A stretch of DNA of 53,931 bases. It comes from Roseburia sp. CAG:10041_57. GTDB lineage: Bacteria; Bacillota; Clostridia; Lachnospirales; Lachnospiraceae. The notes beneath the pieces are model-generated. The model ran no database searches, was not told the origin of the DNA, and worked only from the letters and a program-made list of their open reading frames with translations. This document shows positions 9,285-18,084 of the stretch, one piece after another. The DNA lies in contig MNTL01000054.1 in assembly GCA_001916965.1 (NCBI GenBank), positions 1 to 53,931 of the forward strand, read 5' to 3'. Numbering within the stretch: the stretch's first letter is position 1; the number at the start of each line of letters is the position of its first letter. A program made the position numbers and the translations under genes.

Positions 9285-9946
9285 CCTTTATCTTTCTCCG
9301 TATTCTGTGAATCTGCAGCCTGCGCAGTATCTTTATCCTTATTCAAAACGTTCTTAGGATTATATTTCAGATCAAACATTTCAATGACATCCGGTCCGAA
9401 AATATCATGCATATAAGAATATAATTCATCATTCCATATTTCTTTCTGCTGTTTCAAAAGCACCTGACGTTTTAACTGTACCCGGAAATTCTGAATCCAT
9501 TGATTGATATTTTCGATATCCTGCGTGTTCTGCTTGATTCGACTATAGCATACATTCATAGTTGCCAGCATGAGCTTATAATTTGCTTCTTCTATCTGCT
9601 CAGGCAGCTCTGCAAGCTCATCATGGCAAAGATCCATCTTCTCATTTGCTTCTTCTATAAGCCGTTTATTCTCTTCCATTTTCTTGTTCTTATCAGGACT
9701 GTCAGGAAGTTCCATAATCGCCACGATTTCACTCATGAGTTTCTTTTTGAACAGGTTCTGGCTCTTGATCTCAGTGTTTAGCTTCCCCTGTCTCTTTAAA
9801 AGGTCATTCACAACTGTCTCCAGCGCATGAATCTCATCATTATCGCCTGTCTGTGTAAATAACTTATGCCATTTATGATCAAGTGTCAGTATTGGTATCT
9901 TCTTACCTTCCAGCGCTGTTCTGAACAGATCATTATCCTGTGCCAT
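9272..9946 (-). CDS. Conserved coiled-coil protein, unknown function
   Basis: Soluble, highly charged protein of 224 residues without signal peptide or membrane segment. The opening (LFRTALEGKKIPILTLDHKWHKLF) is followed by long heptad-rich helices (around residues 40-180) and a disordered acidic tail (KDKDTAQAADSQNTEKDKG). I do not recognise a named family. It starts 23 bases after rex and shares its transcript, so it may belong to redox-controlled physiology, but that is inference from position only. The start at MAQDNDLF is chosen for the AAGGTG five bases upstream. An alternative start lies six codons earlier. Confidence 0.8.
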   Translation of the reverse strand: MAQDNDLFRTALEGKKIPILTLDHKWHKLFTQTGDNDEIHALETVVNDLLKRQGKLNTEIKSQNLFKKKLMSEIVAIMELPDSPDKNKKMEENKRLIEEANEKMDLCHDELAELPEQIEEANYKLMLATMNVCYSRIKQNTQDIENINQWIQNFRVQLKRQVLLKQQKEIWNDELYSYMHDIFGPDVIEMFDLKYNPKNVLNKDKDTAQAADSQNTEKDKGTPT

Positions 9947-9969
9947 CCAGTCACCTTCTATCACTTCTG

Positions 9970-10614
9970 CTATTTATCGTCTCCATGTGCATGCTTCTCA
10001 ATGCCATAAGATAACTTCATCAAGCTATCTGACAAATGCACATTCTCTACTACAATGCTGTCTGGAACATTCAGATCTACATGTGCAAAATTCCAGATTG
10101 CCTTGATGTTACATTTTACCAGGGTCTCTGCTGCTTTCACCGCACCATCCTTTGGAATTGTAAGGACTGCAATATCTATATCGTTTGCTTTCACAAAATC
10201 TGCAATCTGTTCTACAGGACGTACAGGAATTCCTCTGAGTTCCTTACCCTGCAAGGCAGGATTAATGTCAAAGATACCCTTTACAATAAAACCTCTTCTC
10301 TCGAAGTTCATGTAGTTGGCAAGCGCCTGTCCCAGATTGCCCGCACCAATAATAATCAGATTATGCTTACTGTTCAATCCAAGAATCTTTGCAATTTCAT
10401 TATACAGATATTCTACATTATATCCATAACCCTGCTGCCCAAATCCTCCAAAATTATTAAAATCCTGTCGTATCTGTGAAGCAGTTACCTTCATAAGTCT
10501 GCTCAAATCCTGTGATGATATTCTCTCTACTCCGCTATCACGTAAATCTCCCAAATATCTGTAATATCTGGGGAGTCTGCCGATGACTGCCTGTGATATC
10601 ACCTTCTCGTCCAC
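9970..10614 (-). CDS. rex: Redox-sensing transcriptional repressor Rex
   Basis: Homodimeric repressor that reads the NADH/NAD+ ratio and controls fermentation and electron-transport genes. The N-terminal winged helix (SSQDLSRLMKVTASQIRQDF) is followed by the family motif FGGFGQQGYGYNV, then a Rossmann domain with the nucleotide loop IIGAGNLGQALANY, and a C-terminal swap helix. The start is the GTG at 10614 (VDEKVISQAV), seven bases after a perfect GGAGGT; a longer frame would begin inside that ribosome binding site. The length of 214 residues is typical. A candidate Rex site and a tiny upstream reading frame precede it. Confidence 0.97.
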   Translation of the reverse strand: MDEKVISQAVIGRLPRYYRYLGDLRDSGVERISSQDLSRLMKVTASQIRQDFNNFGGFGQQGYGYNVEYLYNEIAKILGLNSKHNLIIIGAGNLGQALANYMNFERRGFIVKGIFDINPALQGKELRGIPVRPVEQIADFVKANDIDIAVLTIPKDGAVKAAETLVKCNIKAIWNFAHVDLNVPDSIVVENVHLSDSLMKLSYGIEKHAHGDDK

Positions 10615-10641
10615 GATATACACCTCCAAAATTTACTCATA

Positions 10642-10662
10642 TTACTGTACAGAATGTACCAT
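10642..10662 (-). CDS. Possible leader peptide MVHSVQ upstream of rex
   Basis: A six-codon frame (MVHSVQ, stop TAA) preceded at five bases by a perfect AGGAGGT, better than most sites in the window. It lies between the rex start and its upstream region and overlaps the palindrome GTACA-GAA-TGTAC. Whether it is translated, or whether the AGGAGGT is fortuitous, cannot be told from sequence. Confidence 0.35.
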   Translation of the reverse strand: MVHSVQ

Positions 10663-10748
10663 ACAGTACCTCCTCTTTTGACTATCTATAGACATATATT
10701 CACTTTTCAGTGGTTAACGGCTAAACTGTCAACATAAAGTATACAACA

Positions 10749-10766
10749 TTGTTAAATGATTGTCAA
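10749..10766. promoter_or_regulatory. Candidate Rex operator
   Basis: TTGTTAAATGATTGTCAA matches the clostridial Rex consensus TTGTTAA-N4-TTAACAA at 12 of 14 defined positions. It lies between the divergent rex and ABC-F genes, upstream of the ABC-F -35. The match is seen directly; binding is inferred. Confidence 0.5.
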
Positions 10767-10809
10767 ATAATATCTTACTTTCTGTGCATTTTTTATATTG
10801 GACAGACTG

Positions 10810-10838
10810 TTGTATTTTCTTTTATTTTTCTATATAAT
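10810..10838 (+). promoter_or_regulatory. Promoter of the ABC-F gene
   Basis: TTGTAT (10810-10815), 17-base spacer and a perfect TATAAT (10833-10838). A 15-base palindrome, GTACTCC-G-GGAGTAC, at 10873-10887 lies in the 5' untranslated region and could be a small hairpin or an operator. Confidence 0.65.
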
Positions 10839-10910
10839 GTGATATTGTGTGTAGTTATGCATTTTCTTATATGTACTCCGGGAGTACGTTATTTAAAAAA
10901 GGAGTTTACC

Positions 10911-12812
10911 ATGATCTTATCCTGTTCTAATATTGATAAAACATTTATAGATAATCATGTCATTAAAAATGCCTCATTTCATATTGAGGATTATGAAAAA
11001 GCTGCTATCGTTGGTATCAACGGAGCCGGCAAATCAACTCTGTTGAAAATCATCACAGGTTCACTGCCTGCGGATGACGGTCTGGTCACATTTGCCAAAG
11101 ATAAAACATATGGATATCTGGCACAGCATCAGGCGGTCAACAGTGAGCATACTATTTATGATGAACTGCTCACTGTAAAGCAGGAAGTATTGGATCTGGA
11201 GGCTTCTATCCGTGAGACTGAGCTTGCCATGAAAACAGCCAGTGATGCCGAGCTTGAACTGCTTCTGAAGAAATATACAGATATGAATCACCGTTTTGAA
11301 CTTCTTAATGGTTATGCTTATAAAAGTGAAGTCACTGGTATTCTAAAAGGACTTGGTTTTCAGGAAGAGGAATTTCAGAAGAAGGTAGATACTCTCTCCG
11401 GTGGTCAGAAAACACGTATTGCTCTTGGTAAGCTGCTTCTGCAAAAGCCTGATCTGATCATTCTGGATGAGCCTACGAACCATTTAGACCTCAATTCTAT
11501 TGCCTGGCTGGAAACTTATCTTTTGAACTATAAGGGAGCTGTACTGATTGTCTCCCATGACCGATACTTTCTGGATAAAATCGCTACCAAGATTATTGAG
11601 ATTGATAACGGCAATGTCATGGTCTTCCATGGCAACTATTCTGATTATGCCAGACAGAAAGAAGTTCTTCGTACAGAACAGTTAAATGCATATCTGAATC
11701 AGCAGCGCGAAATCAAGCATCAGGAGGAAGTGATTGATAAGCTTCGCTCTTTTAACCGTGAAAAATCTATTAAGCGTGCTGAAAGCCGTGAAAAAATGCT
11801 GGATAAAATAGAACGTATTGATAAACCAACCGAAGTGAAGGCTGATATGAAGCTTAAACTTACGCCAAGGCTTCTAAGTGGTAATGATGTATTAAGCGTA
11901 TCTGATCTGTCCAAGGCTTATGATGGTCAAATACTCTTCTCCAATGCTTCCTTTGAAGTCAAGAGAGGCGAACATGTGGCAATCATTGGAGACAACGGAA
12001 CCGGTAAAACCACACTGTTAAAAATTATCAATGAACTGGTTCCTCCTGATACCGGAAGCATCAAACTTGGTTCCAATGTTCAAATCGGATATTATGACCA
12101 GGAACATCACGTTCTGCATATGGACAAGACTTTATTTGAAGAAATCAGTGACGATTATCCAGATCTGACAAATACACAGATCAGAAATACGTTAGCTGCT
12201 TTTCTCTTTACAGGGGAAGATGTCTTCAAAAAAATCAGTTCTCTCAGTGGCGGTGAACGTGGTCGTGTATCTCTCGCCAAACTGATGTTATCAGAATCTA
12301 ACTTTTTGATTCTGGATGAGCCTACTAACCATTTGGATATCACCTCCAAGGAAATCCTTGAAAGTGCGTTGAATGCATATGAGGGAACTGTTCTATATGT
12401 ATCGCATGACCGATATTTTATAAACAAGACTGCTTCCCGCATTCTGGAACTGACTCATAGAGAATTCATTAATTACATAGGAAACTATGATTATTACCTG
12501 GAAAAGAAGCAAACACCTATGGCTGATGAAAGCAACAGCTCTGTAGAGGAATCCGCTCCCAGTGCACAAAAATTAGACTGGAAGCAGCAAAAGGAACAAC
12601 AGGCAGCACAACGCAAAAAAGAAAATGACTTAAAGAAATGTGAAGACCGCATTGCTCAATTGGAAGCAAAAGCTCAGGAACTGGATGAAGAAATGTCCAG
12701 GCCTGAAATTGCAACCAATGTTGCACGTCTTCAGGAAATCGCCAGAGAAAAGAATGCGATTGAAGAAGAATTAAATCCTTTATACGAAAAATGGGAAGCC
12801 CTGTCCGAATAG
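10911..12812 (+). CDS. ABC-F family ATPase
   Basis: Soluble twin-ATPase protein without membrane domains, of the ABC-F group whose members act on the ribosome (translation factors or antibiotic-protection proteins). The first nucleotide-binding domain has GINGAGKST, LSGGQKTR and LIILDEPTNHLD. The second has GDNGTGKTT, LSGGERGR and FLILDEPTNHLD. A charged interdomain linker (around residues 240-300) and a C-terminal coiled coil (around residues 560-630) give the Uup/YdiF-like layout. The start is taken at ATG 10911, nine bases after AAAGGAG; an in-frame upstream extension has no support. The length is 633 residues. It could be a housekeeping translation factor rather than a resistance gene. 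Confidence 0.93.
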   Translation: MILSCSNIDKTFIDNHVIKNASFHIEDYEKAAIVGINGAGKSTLLKIITGSLPADDGLVTFAKDKTYGYLAQHQAVNSEHTIYDELLTVKQEVLDLEASIRETELAMKTASDAELELLLKKYTDMNHRFELLNGYAYKSEVTGILKGLGFQEEEFQKKVDTLSGGQKTRIALGKLLLQKPDLIILDEPTNHLDLNSIAWLETYLLNYKGAVLIVSHDRYFLDKIATKIIEIDNGNVMVFHGNYSDYARQKEVLRTEQLNAYLNQQREIKHQEEVIDKLRSFNREKSIKRAESREKMLDKIERIDKPTEVKADMKLKLTPRLLSGNDVLSVSDLSKAYDGQILFSNASFEVKRGEHVAIIGDNGTGKTTLLKIINELVPPDTGSIKLGSNVQIGYYDQEHHVLHMDKTLFEEISDDYPDLTNTQIRNTLAAFLFTGEDVFKKISSLSGGERGRVSLAKLMLSESNFLILDEPTNHLDITSKEILESALNAYEGTVLYVSHDRYFINKTASRILELTHREFINYIGNYDYYLEKKQTPMADESNSSVEESAPSAQKLDWKQQKEQQAAQRKKENDLKKCEDRIAQLEAKAQELDEEMSRPEIATNVARLQEIAREKNAIEEELNPLYEKWEALSE

Positions 12813-12820
12813 GGCTTCCC
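12793..12820. terminator. Bidirectional terminator between the ABC-F gene and icd
   Basis: Perfect 10-bp stem GGGAAGCCCT/AGGGCTTCCC with an 8-base loop that holds the ABC-F TAG stop. T runs follow on both strands (ACTTTTT downstream on plus, ATTTTTC on minus), so it serves both convergent genes. Confidence 0.9.
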
Positions 12821-12835
12821 ACTTTTTATATATTC

Positions 12836-14041
12836 TTACATTGCATCAAAGGTCTCACGTATTGCCTTGATAAAGTTCTCACTGTTCAGTACAGTAACAT
12901 CCTTCAAGGATGTAATCAATGCAAGATCCTTAGTCATTTTACCGTTTTCGATTGTTGCGATTGTTGCCTTTTCAAGCTTATTGGCAAAAGTAACCAGATC
13001 CTCCAGTTTATCCATCTCTCCACGTTTTCTCAATGCGCCTGTCCATGCAAAAATGGTTGCAACAGAGTTTGTGGATGTCTCTTCACCCTTCAGATACTTA
13101 TAATAGTGTCTCTGTACAGTACCATGTGCTGCTTCGTATTCGTACACGCCTGATGGAGATACCAGTACAGAGGTCATCATTGCCAATGAACCAAATGCAG
13201 AGCTTACCATATCACTCATAACATCGCCATCATAATTCTTACAAGCCCAGATGAATCCGCCCTTAGCTTTCATAACACGGGCAACTGCATCATCAATCAG
13301 AGTATAGAAGTATTCAATACCTGCTGCCTTGAACTGTTCTGCATATTCTGCATCATAAATCTCCTGGAAAATATCCTTGAAATTATGATCGTATTTCTTG
13401 GAAATCGTATCCTTGGTAGCAAACCAGAGATCCTGCTTGGTATCTAATGCATATTTAAAGCATGCATGTGCAAAGCTGGAAATGGATTTGTCTGTATTGT
13501 GAATACCCTGAATGATACCTGATCCTGTAAAATTATGAATCAGTTCACGAATCTCTGTTCCATCCTCTGCTGTGAATACCAGTTCTGCCTTACCAGGTCC
13601 TGGCACTTTAATCTCGGTATTCTTATATACGTCACCATAAGCATGTCTTGCCAGTGTAATAGGCTTCTCCCAATTCTTTACACAGGGTTCAATGCCTTTT
13701 ACAACGATAGGGGCACGAAATACAGTACCATCCAGCATAGCTCTGATTGTTCCATTAGGGCTCTTCCACATCTCCTTGAGATTGTACTCTGTCATTCTGG
13801 CTGCATTTGGTGTGATAGTTGCACATTTTACTGCTACGCCATACTTCTTGGTAGCTTCCGCAGAATCTACTGTAACCTGGTCGTTAGTCTCATTACGGTA
13901 TTCCAGTCCAAGATCATAGTATTCTGTCTTCAGATCAATATATGGAAGAATCAGTTCATCCTTGATCATCTTCCACAGAATTCTTGTCATTTCATCTCCG
14001 TCCATCTCTACAAGGGGTGTTGTCATTTGAATCTTTGCCAT
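12836..14041 (-). CDS. icd: Isocitrate dehydrogenase (NADP type, eukaryote-like subfamily)
   Basis: Converts isocitrate to 2-oxoglutarate. The sequence is the homodimeric, eukaryote-like NADP-IDH form of about 400 residues: PLVEMDGDEMTRILW at the N-terminus, CATITPNAARM, SPNGTIR and the metal-binding region YDGDVMSDMVSSAFGSLAMMTS, followed by the cofactor region YEAAHGTVQRHY. It is last in the Re-citrate synthase-GntR-icd unit, where it would complete the oxidative branch from citrate to glutamate. Aconitase is not in the window. GGAGG lies seven bases before the ATG. Confidence 0.96.
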   Translation of the reverse strand: MAKIQMTTPLVEMDGDEMTRILWKMIKDELILPYIDLKTEYYDLGLEYRNETNDQVTVDSAEATKKYGVAVKCATITPNAARMTEYNLKEMWKSPNGTIRAMLDGTVFRAPIVVKGIEPCVKNWEKPITLARHAYGDVYKNTEIKVPGPGKAELVFTAEDGTEIRELIHNFTGSGIIQGIHNTDKSISSFAHACFKYALDTKQDLWFATKDTISKKYDHNFKDIFQEIYDAEYAEQFKAAGIEYFYTLIDDAVARVMKAKGGFIWACKNYDGDVMSDMVSSAFGSLAMMTSVLVSPSGVYEYEAAHGTVQRHYYKYLKGEETSTNSVATIFAWTGALRKRGEMDKLEDLVTFANKLEKATIATIENGKMTKDLALITSLKDVTVLNSENFIKAIRETFDAM

Positions 14042-14062
14042 ACTTGTTCCTCCATATCCTTA

Positions 14063-14746
14063 TTAATTCTTATCATCACTTAATCCGCATTTTACCATAT
14101 TTCTATACGCATTACAAATATGTTTGTCTGCAAGTTGTTCTGCCAGCTGCGAATCTCCTGCTTTCATAGCCTCCAGGATGCTCTTATGTTCAGCTACAGC
14201 CTCACTGCTTCTTTCTTTATCAGATAATGTCTGCTGTCTTTCCTTCTGCACATACTGATGAAAATTTTTGAGTAAATGAATCAGTATCTTGCTTTCACAG
14301 GCATCATATAATAATTGATGAAATCGGTTGTCCAGTTCAGTCAATTGTTCATAATGTCCTTTTGAAAGATGGAATTCACTTAACAGAATAATTTCTTCCA
14401 TCTCATCAATCTGTTCTGTGGATATACGCTTCGTAGCCCAGCGTGCGCACAATCCTTCCAATAAGGAACGAATCTCATAGATATCTGCTACATCCGTTGT
14501 GGAAATTCCTGTCACATATGCTCCCTTATTCGGAACGATCCTGATAAGTCCTTCCAGCTCCAGTTGTCTGAACGCCTCTCTTACAGGAGTTCTGCTGACT
14601 CCAAGCTCTTCTCCTATAGCAGATTCCTTCAGTTCGTCATTTGCCTGATATCTTCCATTTAATATATCTTCACGAAGCTTCTGAAAAACCCGTCCTCTCA
14701 GGGAATACTTGTCCAGCGCTTCCTGATTTACATCATGTTCGCCCAT
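14063..14746 (-). CDS. GntR family regulator, FadR/FCD type
   Basis: DNA-binding regulator with an N-terminal winged helix (VFQKLREDILNGRYQANDELKESAIGEELGVSRTPVREAFRQLE) and an all-helical FCD effector domain (residues 85-225). Candidate metal ligands are in ELDNRFHQLLYDA, VAEHKSILEA and DKHI. FCD domains usually bind carboxylates, which suits the flanking citrate and isocitrate genes. The start at MGEHDVNQ is preceded by GGAGG at five bases; an earlier ATG overlaps the stop of the synthase gene. Two matching inverted repeats in the operon promoter are its likely operators. Confidence 0.92.
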   Translation of the reverse strand: MGEHDVNQEALDKYSLRGRVFQKLREDILNGRYQANDELKESAIGEELGVSRTPVREAFRQLELEGLIRIVPNKGAYVTGISTTDVADIYEIRSLLEGLCARWATKRISTEQIDEMEEIILLSEFHLSKGHYEQLTELDNRFHQLLYDACESKILIHLLKNFHQYVQKERQQTLSDKERSSEAVAEHKSILEAMKAGDSQLAEQLADKHICNAYRNMVKCGLSDDKN

Positions 14747-14757
14747 ATATGCCTCCA

Positions 14758-16194
14758 TTACTCTTCCGGCTGGGGCTGAGGTGTCTTAACAAGTGTTACA
14801 TTCAGCTTATCGCATCCCTCTGCAATAACACGCAACAGCTCATCATCTGTCAATACGGTAACTCTGCCGCCTTCATATTCAGCATCTACCCACTCTTTTA
14901 CATAAGCTACCAATTCTGAATTCTTGGTAATCTTATCTTCACCCTGCAGCTTGAAATAGGTGTTGATCCAATGTGCAATACCTGCCAGACCAGATGTATT
15001 GGATACAGCGCACAGTACCGGACGATTCAGGAATTTCTCTGTATCAAATATATTATAGATTTCTTCATTCTTTAATAATCCATCTGCATGAATGCCTGCT
15101 CTGGTGACATTGAAGTTCTTACCAACAAAAGGCGTTCTTGGTGGAATCTGATAGCCGATCTCTTTCTCATAATATTCTGCAAGTTCAGTAATGACTCTGG
15201 TATCCATTCCATTCAAAGTGCCCTTTAACTGTGCATATTCAAATACCATAGCTTCCAGAGGTGTATTACCTGTACGTTCTCCGATACCAAATAAGGAAGT
15301 ATTCACACCGGAACAGCCATACAGCCATGCTGTTGTAGAATTGGACACTGCCTTATAGAAATCATTATGTCCATGCCATTCAAGCCATTCATGAGGTACG
15401 CCGGCATGTGTATGAATTGCATAAATGATACCCGGTACACTTCTTGGGATAACTGCACCAGGATAGTTTACACCATATCCCATTGTATCACATGCACGCA
15501 CAACAATAGGAATCTTGTATTCTTCAGCCAGCTTCATCAATTCCAGGCAAAAAGGAACTACATAACCATATATATCAGCTCTTGTGATATCCTCTAAATG
15601 GCATCTTGGACTGATACCTTCTTCCAGACATTCTCTGATAACAGAAAGGTAATGCTCCATAGCCTGTTTTCTTGTCATTTTTAATTTCAGGAAAATATGA
15701 TAATCAGAACAGCTTACCAGAATACCAGTCTGCTTCATACCTATCTCTTTTACCAGCTTGAAATCTTCCTTGCTGGCACGAATCCAGGAAGTAACTTCCG
15801 GGAACTGATATCCTCTCTCCAGACATTTGTAAACTGCATCTCTGTCTTTCTTACTGTATAAGAAAAATTCGCTCTGACGGATCATCCCGTTAGGACCGCC
15901 TAATTTGTGCAGATAGTCATAGATCGTAACGATCTGCTCTGTGGAATAAGGTGCTCTAGACTGCTGTCCATCACGAAATGTCGTATCTGTGATCCAGATG
16001 TCCTTTGGCATATTGTGAGGAACAACTCTGTCATTAAAAGGAATCTTAGGTATCTCTTCATAAGGAAACATATTTCGGAAAGTATTGGGTTTCTCTACAT
16101 CCTGTAATGTATACATATGCTCTTCTATTTCAAGAAGATTGTTTTTGCCATTCAGGGTAACAGGTCGGTTTTCAAAATAATCGTTCTTTTCCAT
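14758..16194 (-). CDS. Probable Re-type citrate synthase (homocitrate/isopropylmalate synthase family)
   Basis: DRE-TIM metallolyase of 478 residues. The catalytic motif (ITDTTFRDGQQSRAPYS) is at residues 60-75. The metal-binding HGHND is found in the middle (LEWHGHNDFYKAV), and HADGLLKNEEIYNIFD lies near the end. The family covers isopropylmalate, homocitrate and Re-citrate synthases. Linkage to icd and an FCD regulator, with no leucine or lysine genes, favours the Re-citrate synthase known from Clostridium kluyveri, which feeds glutamate synthesis in anaerobes lacking normal citrate synthase. Substrate assignment is therefore by context. The start at MEKNDYFEN is favoured by AAGGAG at nine bases; the upstream ATG has GAGGAG too close. 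Confidence 0.82.
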   Translation of the reverse strand: MEKNDYFENRPVTLNGKNNLLEIEEHMYTLQDVEKPNTFRNMFPYEEIPKIPFNDRVVPHNMPKDIWITDTTFRDGQQSRAPYSTEQIVTIYDYLHKLGGPNGMIRQSEFFLYSKKDRDAVYKCLERGYQFPEVTSWIRASKEDFKLVKEIGMKQTGILVSCSDYHIFLKLKMTRKQAMEHYLSVIRECLEEGISPRCHLEDITRADIYGYVVPFCLELMKLAEEYKIPIVVRACDTMGYGVNYPGAVIPRSVPGIIYAIHTHAGVPHEWLEWHGHNDFYKAVSNSTTAWLYGCSGVNTSLFGIGERTGNTPLEAMVFEYAQLKGTLNGMDTRVITELAEYYEKEIGYQIPPRTPFVGKNFNVTRAGIHADGLLKNEEIYNIFDTEKFLNRPVLCAVSNTSGLAGIAHWINTYFKLQGEDKITKNSELVAYVKEWVDAEYEGGRVTVLTDDELLRVIAEGCDKLNVTLVKTPQPQPEE

Positions 16195-16229
16195 TACTAT
16201 CTTCTCCTTCATAACTCCTCTGGTAAGTC

Positions 16230-16301
16230 TGTATTTTTATACACTCTTATGCAGAAAACGTATTTTTGTATCATTGTATACATTTATACAGTTCACGTCA
16301 A
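16230..16301 (-). promoter_or_regulatory. Promoter with paired inverted repeats, citrate synthase-GntR-icd operon
   Basis: TTGACG (16296-16301), 17-base spacer and TACAAT (16273-16278) on the minus strand. An inverted repeat, TGTATA-CATT-TATACA (16275-16290), covers the spacer and overlaps the -10. A second one, TGTAT-TTTT-ATACA (16230-16243), lies in the leader about 46 bases away. The shared form TGTAT-N6-ATACA suggests two operators for the GntR regulator in this operon, giving autorepression. Confidence 0.65.
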
Positions 16302-16329
16302 TGATTTATTTTAATAAAGTGAAATTATT

Positions 16330-17103
16330 TTAAATATATTTTTTATTGATATTTTCAAGCATTTTATCAATCTGCAGCATTCCCGCTCCCTGAACATTCC
16401 AGTTTTGTCCTAAATCTCTGGACGAACTCAACAAGACACGTTTCAATTGTGTATTCGTAATTTGCGGATATTTTTGCAAACAGAGAGCCAGTGCTCCACT
16501 GACGATCGGTGTAGCCATGGAAGTTCCACTCTTGGCAATATAGGGCTGTCTCCAGCGGTTATTTCTCCCATACACCCGATTACAGCAGGACACAATATCT
16601 GTTCCCGGTGCCACAATATCAGGCTTCTTTAACGGATTGCCTTTTGCAGGATTCACATCATACACATTAGCTGGTCCTCTGGCAGAATATGTTGCACAGG
16701 TTCTGCCGCCTGCTCCAACATAATCACCATCATTACATCCTACGCAGATACATTCCACTGATTCGCTGATAGGAGAGATGCTCATAGGCTCCGGTCCTTT
16801 ATTTCCGGCTGCTGCAACGATCATTACATTACTGCTCCAGAAATATTCAAGATATTTATGCAGAAGCGCCACTTCATCAGGTTTTAAAGCTGCTGTCTGT
16901 TCAATCTCTATTGAAATATTCAATATTCTGACAGGATATATTTTCATCATTTCGGTAGTCCATTCCAATCCCATCAAAAGATTCCTGAGACTTCCTGCCC
17001 CCTTTTCATCCAGTACTTTTCCACATAAAATACTGCATTGCGGTGCTATACCTCTATATTTTGTGTCCGATAACTTACCATTTCCTGCAAGAATACCGCA
17101 CAC
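16330..17103 (-). pseudogene. S8 subtilase, C-terminal part (severed by insertion)
   Basis: Holds residues 69-325 of a subtilisin-like serine protease. It begins exactly inside the histidine motif (the V of HGTHV, then CGILAGNGK). It contains the oxyanion asparagine (VAAAGNKGPE) and the catalytic serine (KSGTSMATPIVSG, residue 195 of this part). There is no ribosome binding site before the apparent GTG start, because that GTG is the joint codon, so this part is not expected to be made while the element is in place. Joined to 23078-23284 it gives a complete peptidase domain without signal peptide or propeptide, which suggests a cytoplasmic protease. The last residues (DKMLENINKKYI) end normally. 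Confidence 0.93.
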
Positions 17104-17110
17104 ATGTGTG
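17099..17110. repeat. Left attachment core CACACATGTGTG
   Basis: Twelve-base perfect palindrome that forms the left boundary of the inserted element. It is identical to 23076-23087. The host flank continues into the subtilase C-terminal part; the element flank is TCGGGTCC. Confidence 0.92.
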
Positions 17111-17121
17111 TCGGGTCCAAC

Positions 17122-18027
17122 TTACATTTTAATATGTGTATTACGTGTTTTTCTTCTTTTCACTGCCTGTTCAAACAATTCTCTGGAAATAATAGGTTCA
17201 TGTGTCCCCTGCACTATAATCCAACTCTTTTTATCAATATATTGTATGGATTTATCTTTAAAACTGCGTCTCATGCTTTTCCCCTGTACCACCATTCCCG
17301 TGTATGTCTCATTACGTAAAATCTTCTTAATCGTAGAAGCACTCCACTGATAGTCCGGCAGATTCCTGTCTTGTCGATAGCTTAGGGGGGTTGCCACTCT
17401 CTCCCTCACCAGCCTGGCTCTGATTGCTTCCACACTAAATCCCTGCACATACCATTCAAAAATACACTGCACCCAGCAAGATACATTCCTGTCTATTTCC
17501 AAAACATGCGAATCTTTCCGGCTTTTACGGTAGCCATAGGGTGCATATGCTCCTAAGTACTCTCCCTTCTCCATTTTCTGCCGATATACTGCCCTGATGC
17601 TTTCTGATAGATCTTCACTGTACCATTCATTCACCAGCGCATTAATCTGCCTTGCCTTCTTCCCATATTTCTGTGCTGTATCTACCCCATCTACTACTCC
17701 AATAAACCGAATTCCAAGCATTGGGAACAGACTATGAAGTAAATATTCTGTATGCTCCATATTTCTTGATAATCTGGACTGTGATTTCGCCAGAATCACA
17801 CCAAACTGCCCACTTCTGGCATCTTTTAACATCTGTGAAAAAGCAGGTCTTTCATAATACAAGCCTGAATAATCATCATCCACATAGTACTGCTGTATGC
17901 TCCATCCATGTTTTAGCGCATAATCTGTCACAATTATCCTCTGGTTCTCTATGCTCTTGCTGTGGCTGTCTCCCTCTCTGTCAAGATCCTCTTTACTGAT
18001 TCTTAAATAGACTGCTGCCTTTTCCAT
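17122..18027 (-). CDS. Serine recombinase of the subtilase element (short form)
   Basis: Site-specific recombinase of the resolvase/invertase superfamily. The N-terminal catalytic domain has the nucleophile serine at residue 11 (VYLRISKEDLD), SKSIENQR, YVDDDYSG, ERPAFSQML and AKSQSRLSRN. A Recombinase domain follows (APYGYRKS, then WSASTIKKILRNETYTGMVVQG). It ends at about 300 residues, without the zinc-ribbon and coiled-coil region of most large serine recombinases, so it is unusually compact. It is the only recombinase in the window and its stop lies 11 bp from the left core, the standard position for the enzyme that moves the element. ATG 18027 has GAGG six bases upstream. A strong terminator separates it from the ABC operon, so it needs its own promoter, and none is clear. 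Confidence 0.92.
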   Translation of the reverse strand: MEKAAVYLRISKEDLDREGDSHSKSIENQRIIVTDYALKHGWSIQQYYVDDDYSGLYYERPAFSQMLKDARSGQFGVILAKSQSRLSRNMEHTEYLLHSLFPMLGIRFIGVVDGVDTAQKYGKKARQINALVNEWYSEDLSESIRAVYRQKMEKGEYLGAYAPYGYRKSRKDSHVLEIDRNVSCWVQCIFEWYVQGFSVEAIRARLVRERVATPLSYRQDRNLPDYQWSASTIKKILRNETYTGMVVQGKSMRRSFKDKSIQYIDKKSWIIVQGTHEPIISRELFEQAVKRRKTRNTHIKM

Positions 18028-18084
18028 AACAAGCCTCATACCCTGTTTATGACAATGTATGAAAAGGAAATACCGGTTCAGAAC

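Noticed and set aside
10749..10910. Longer ABC-F start at 10749
   Set aside because: The extra 54 residues are hydrophobic and unlike the family, and they run across the promoter; the strong ribosome site and conserved start are at 10911.
13535..14083. 182-codon plus-strand frame opposite icd
   Set aside because: It is antisense to a well-supported enzyme gene, rich in Cys/His/Tyr as expected of a shadow frame, and has no ribosome site.
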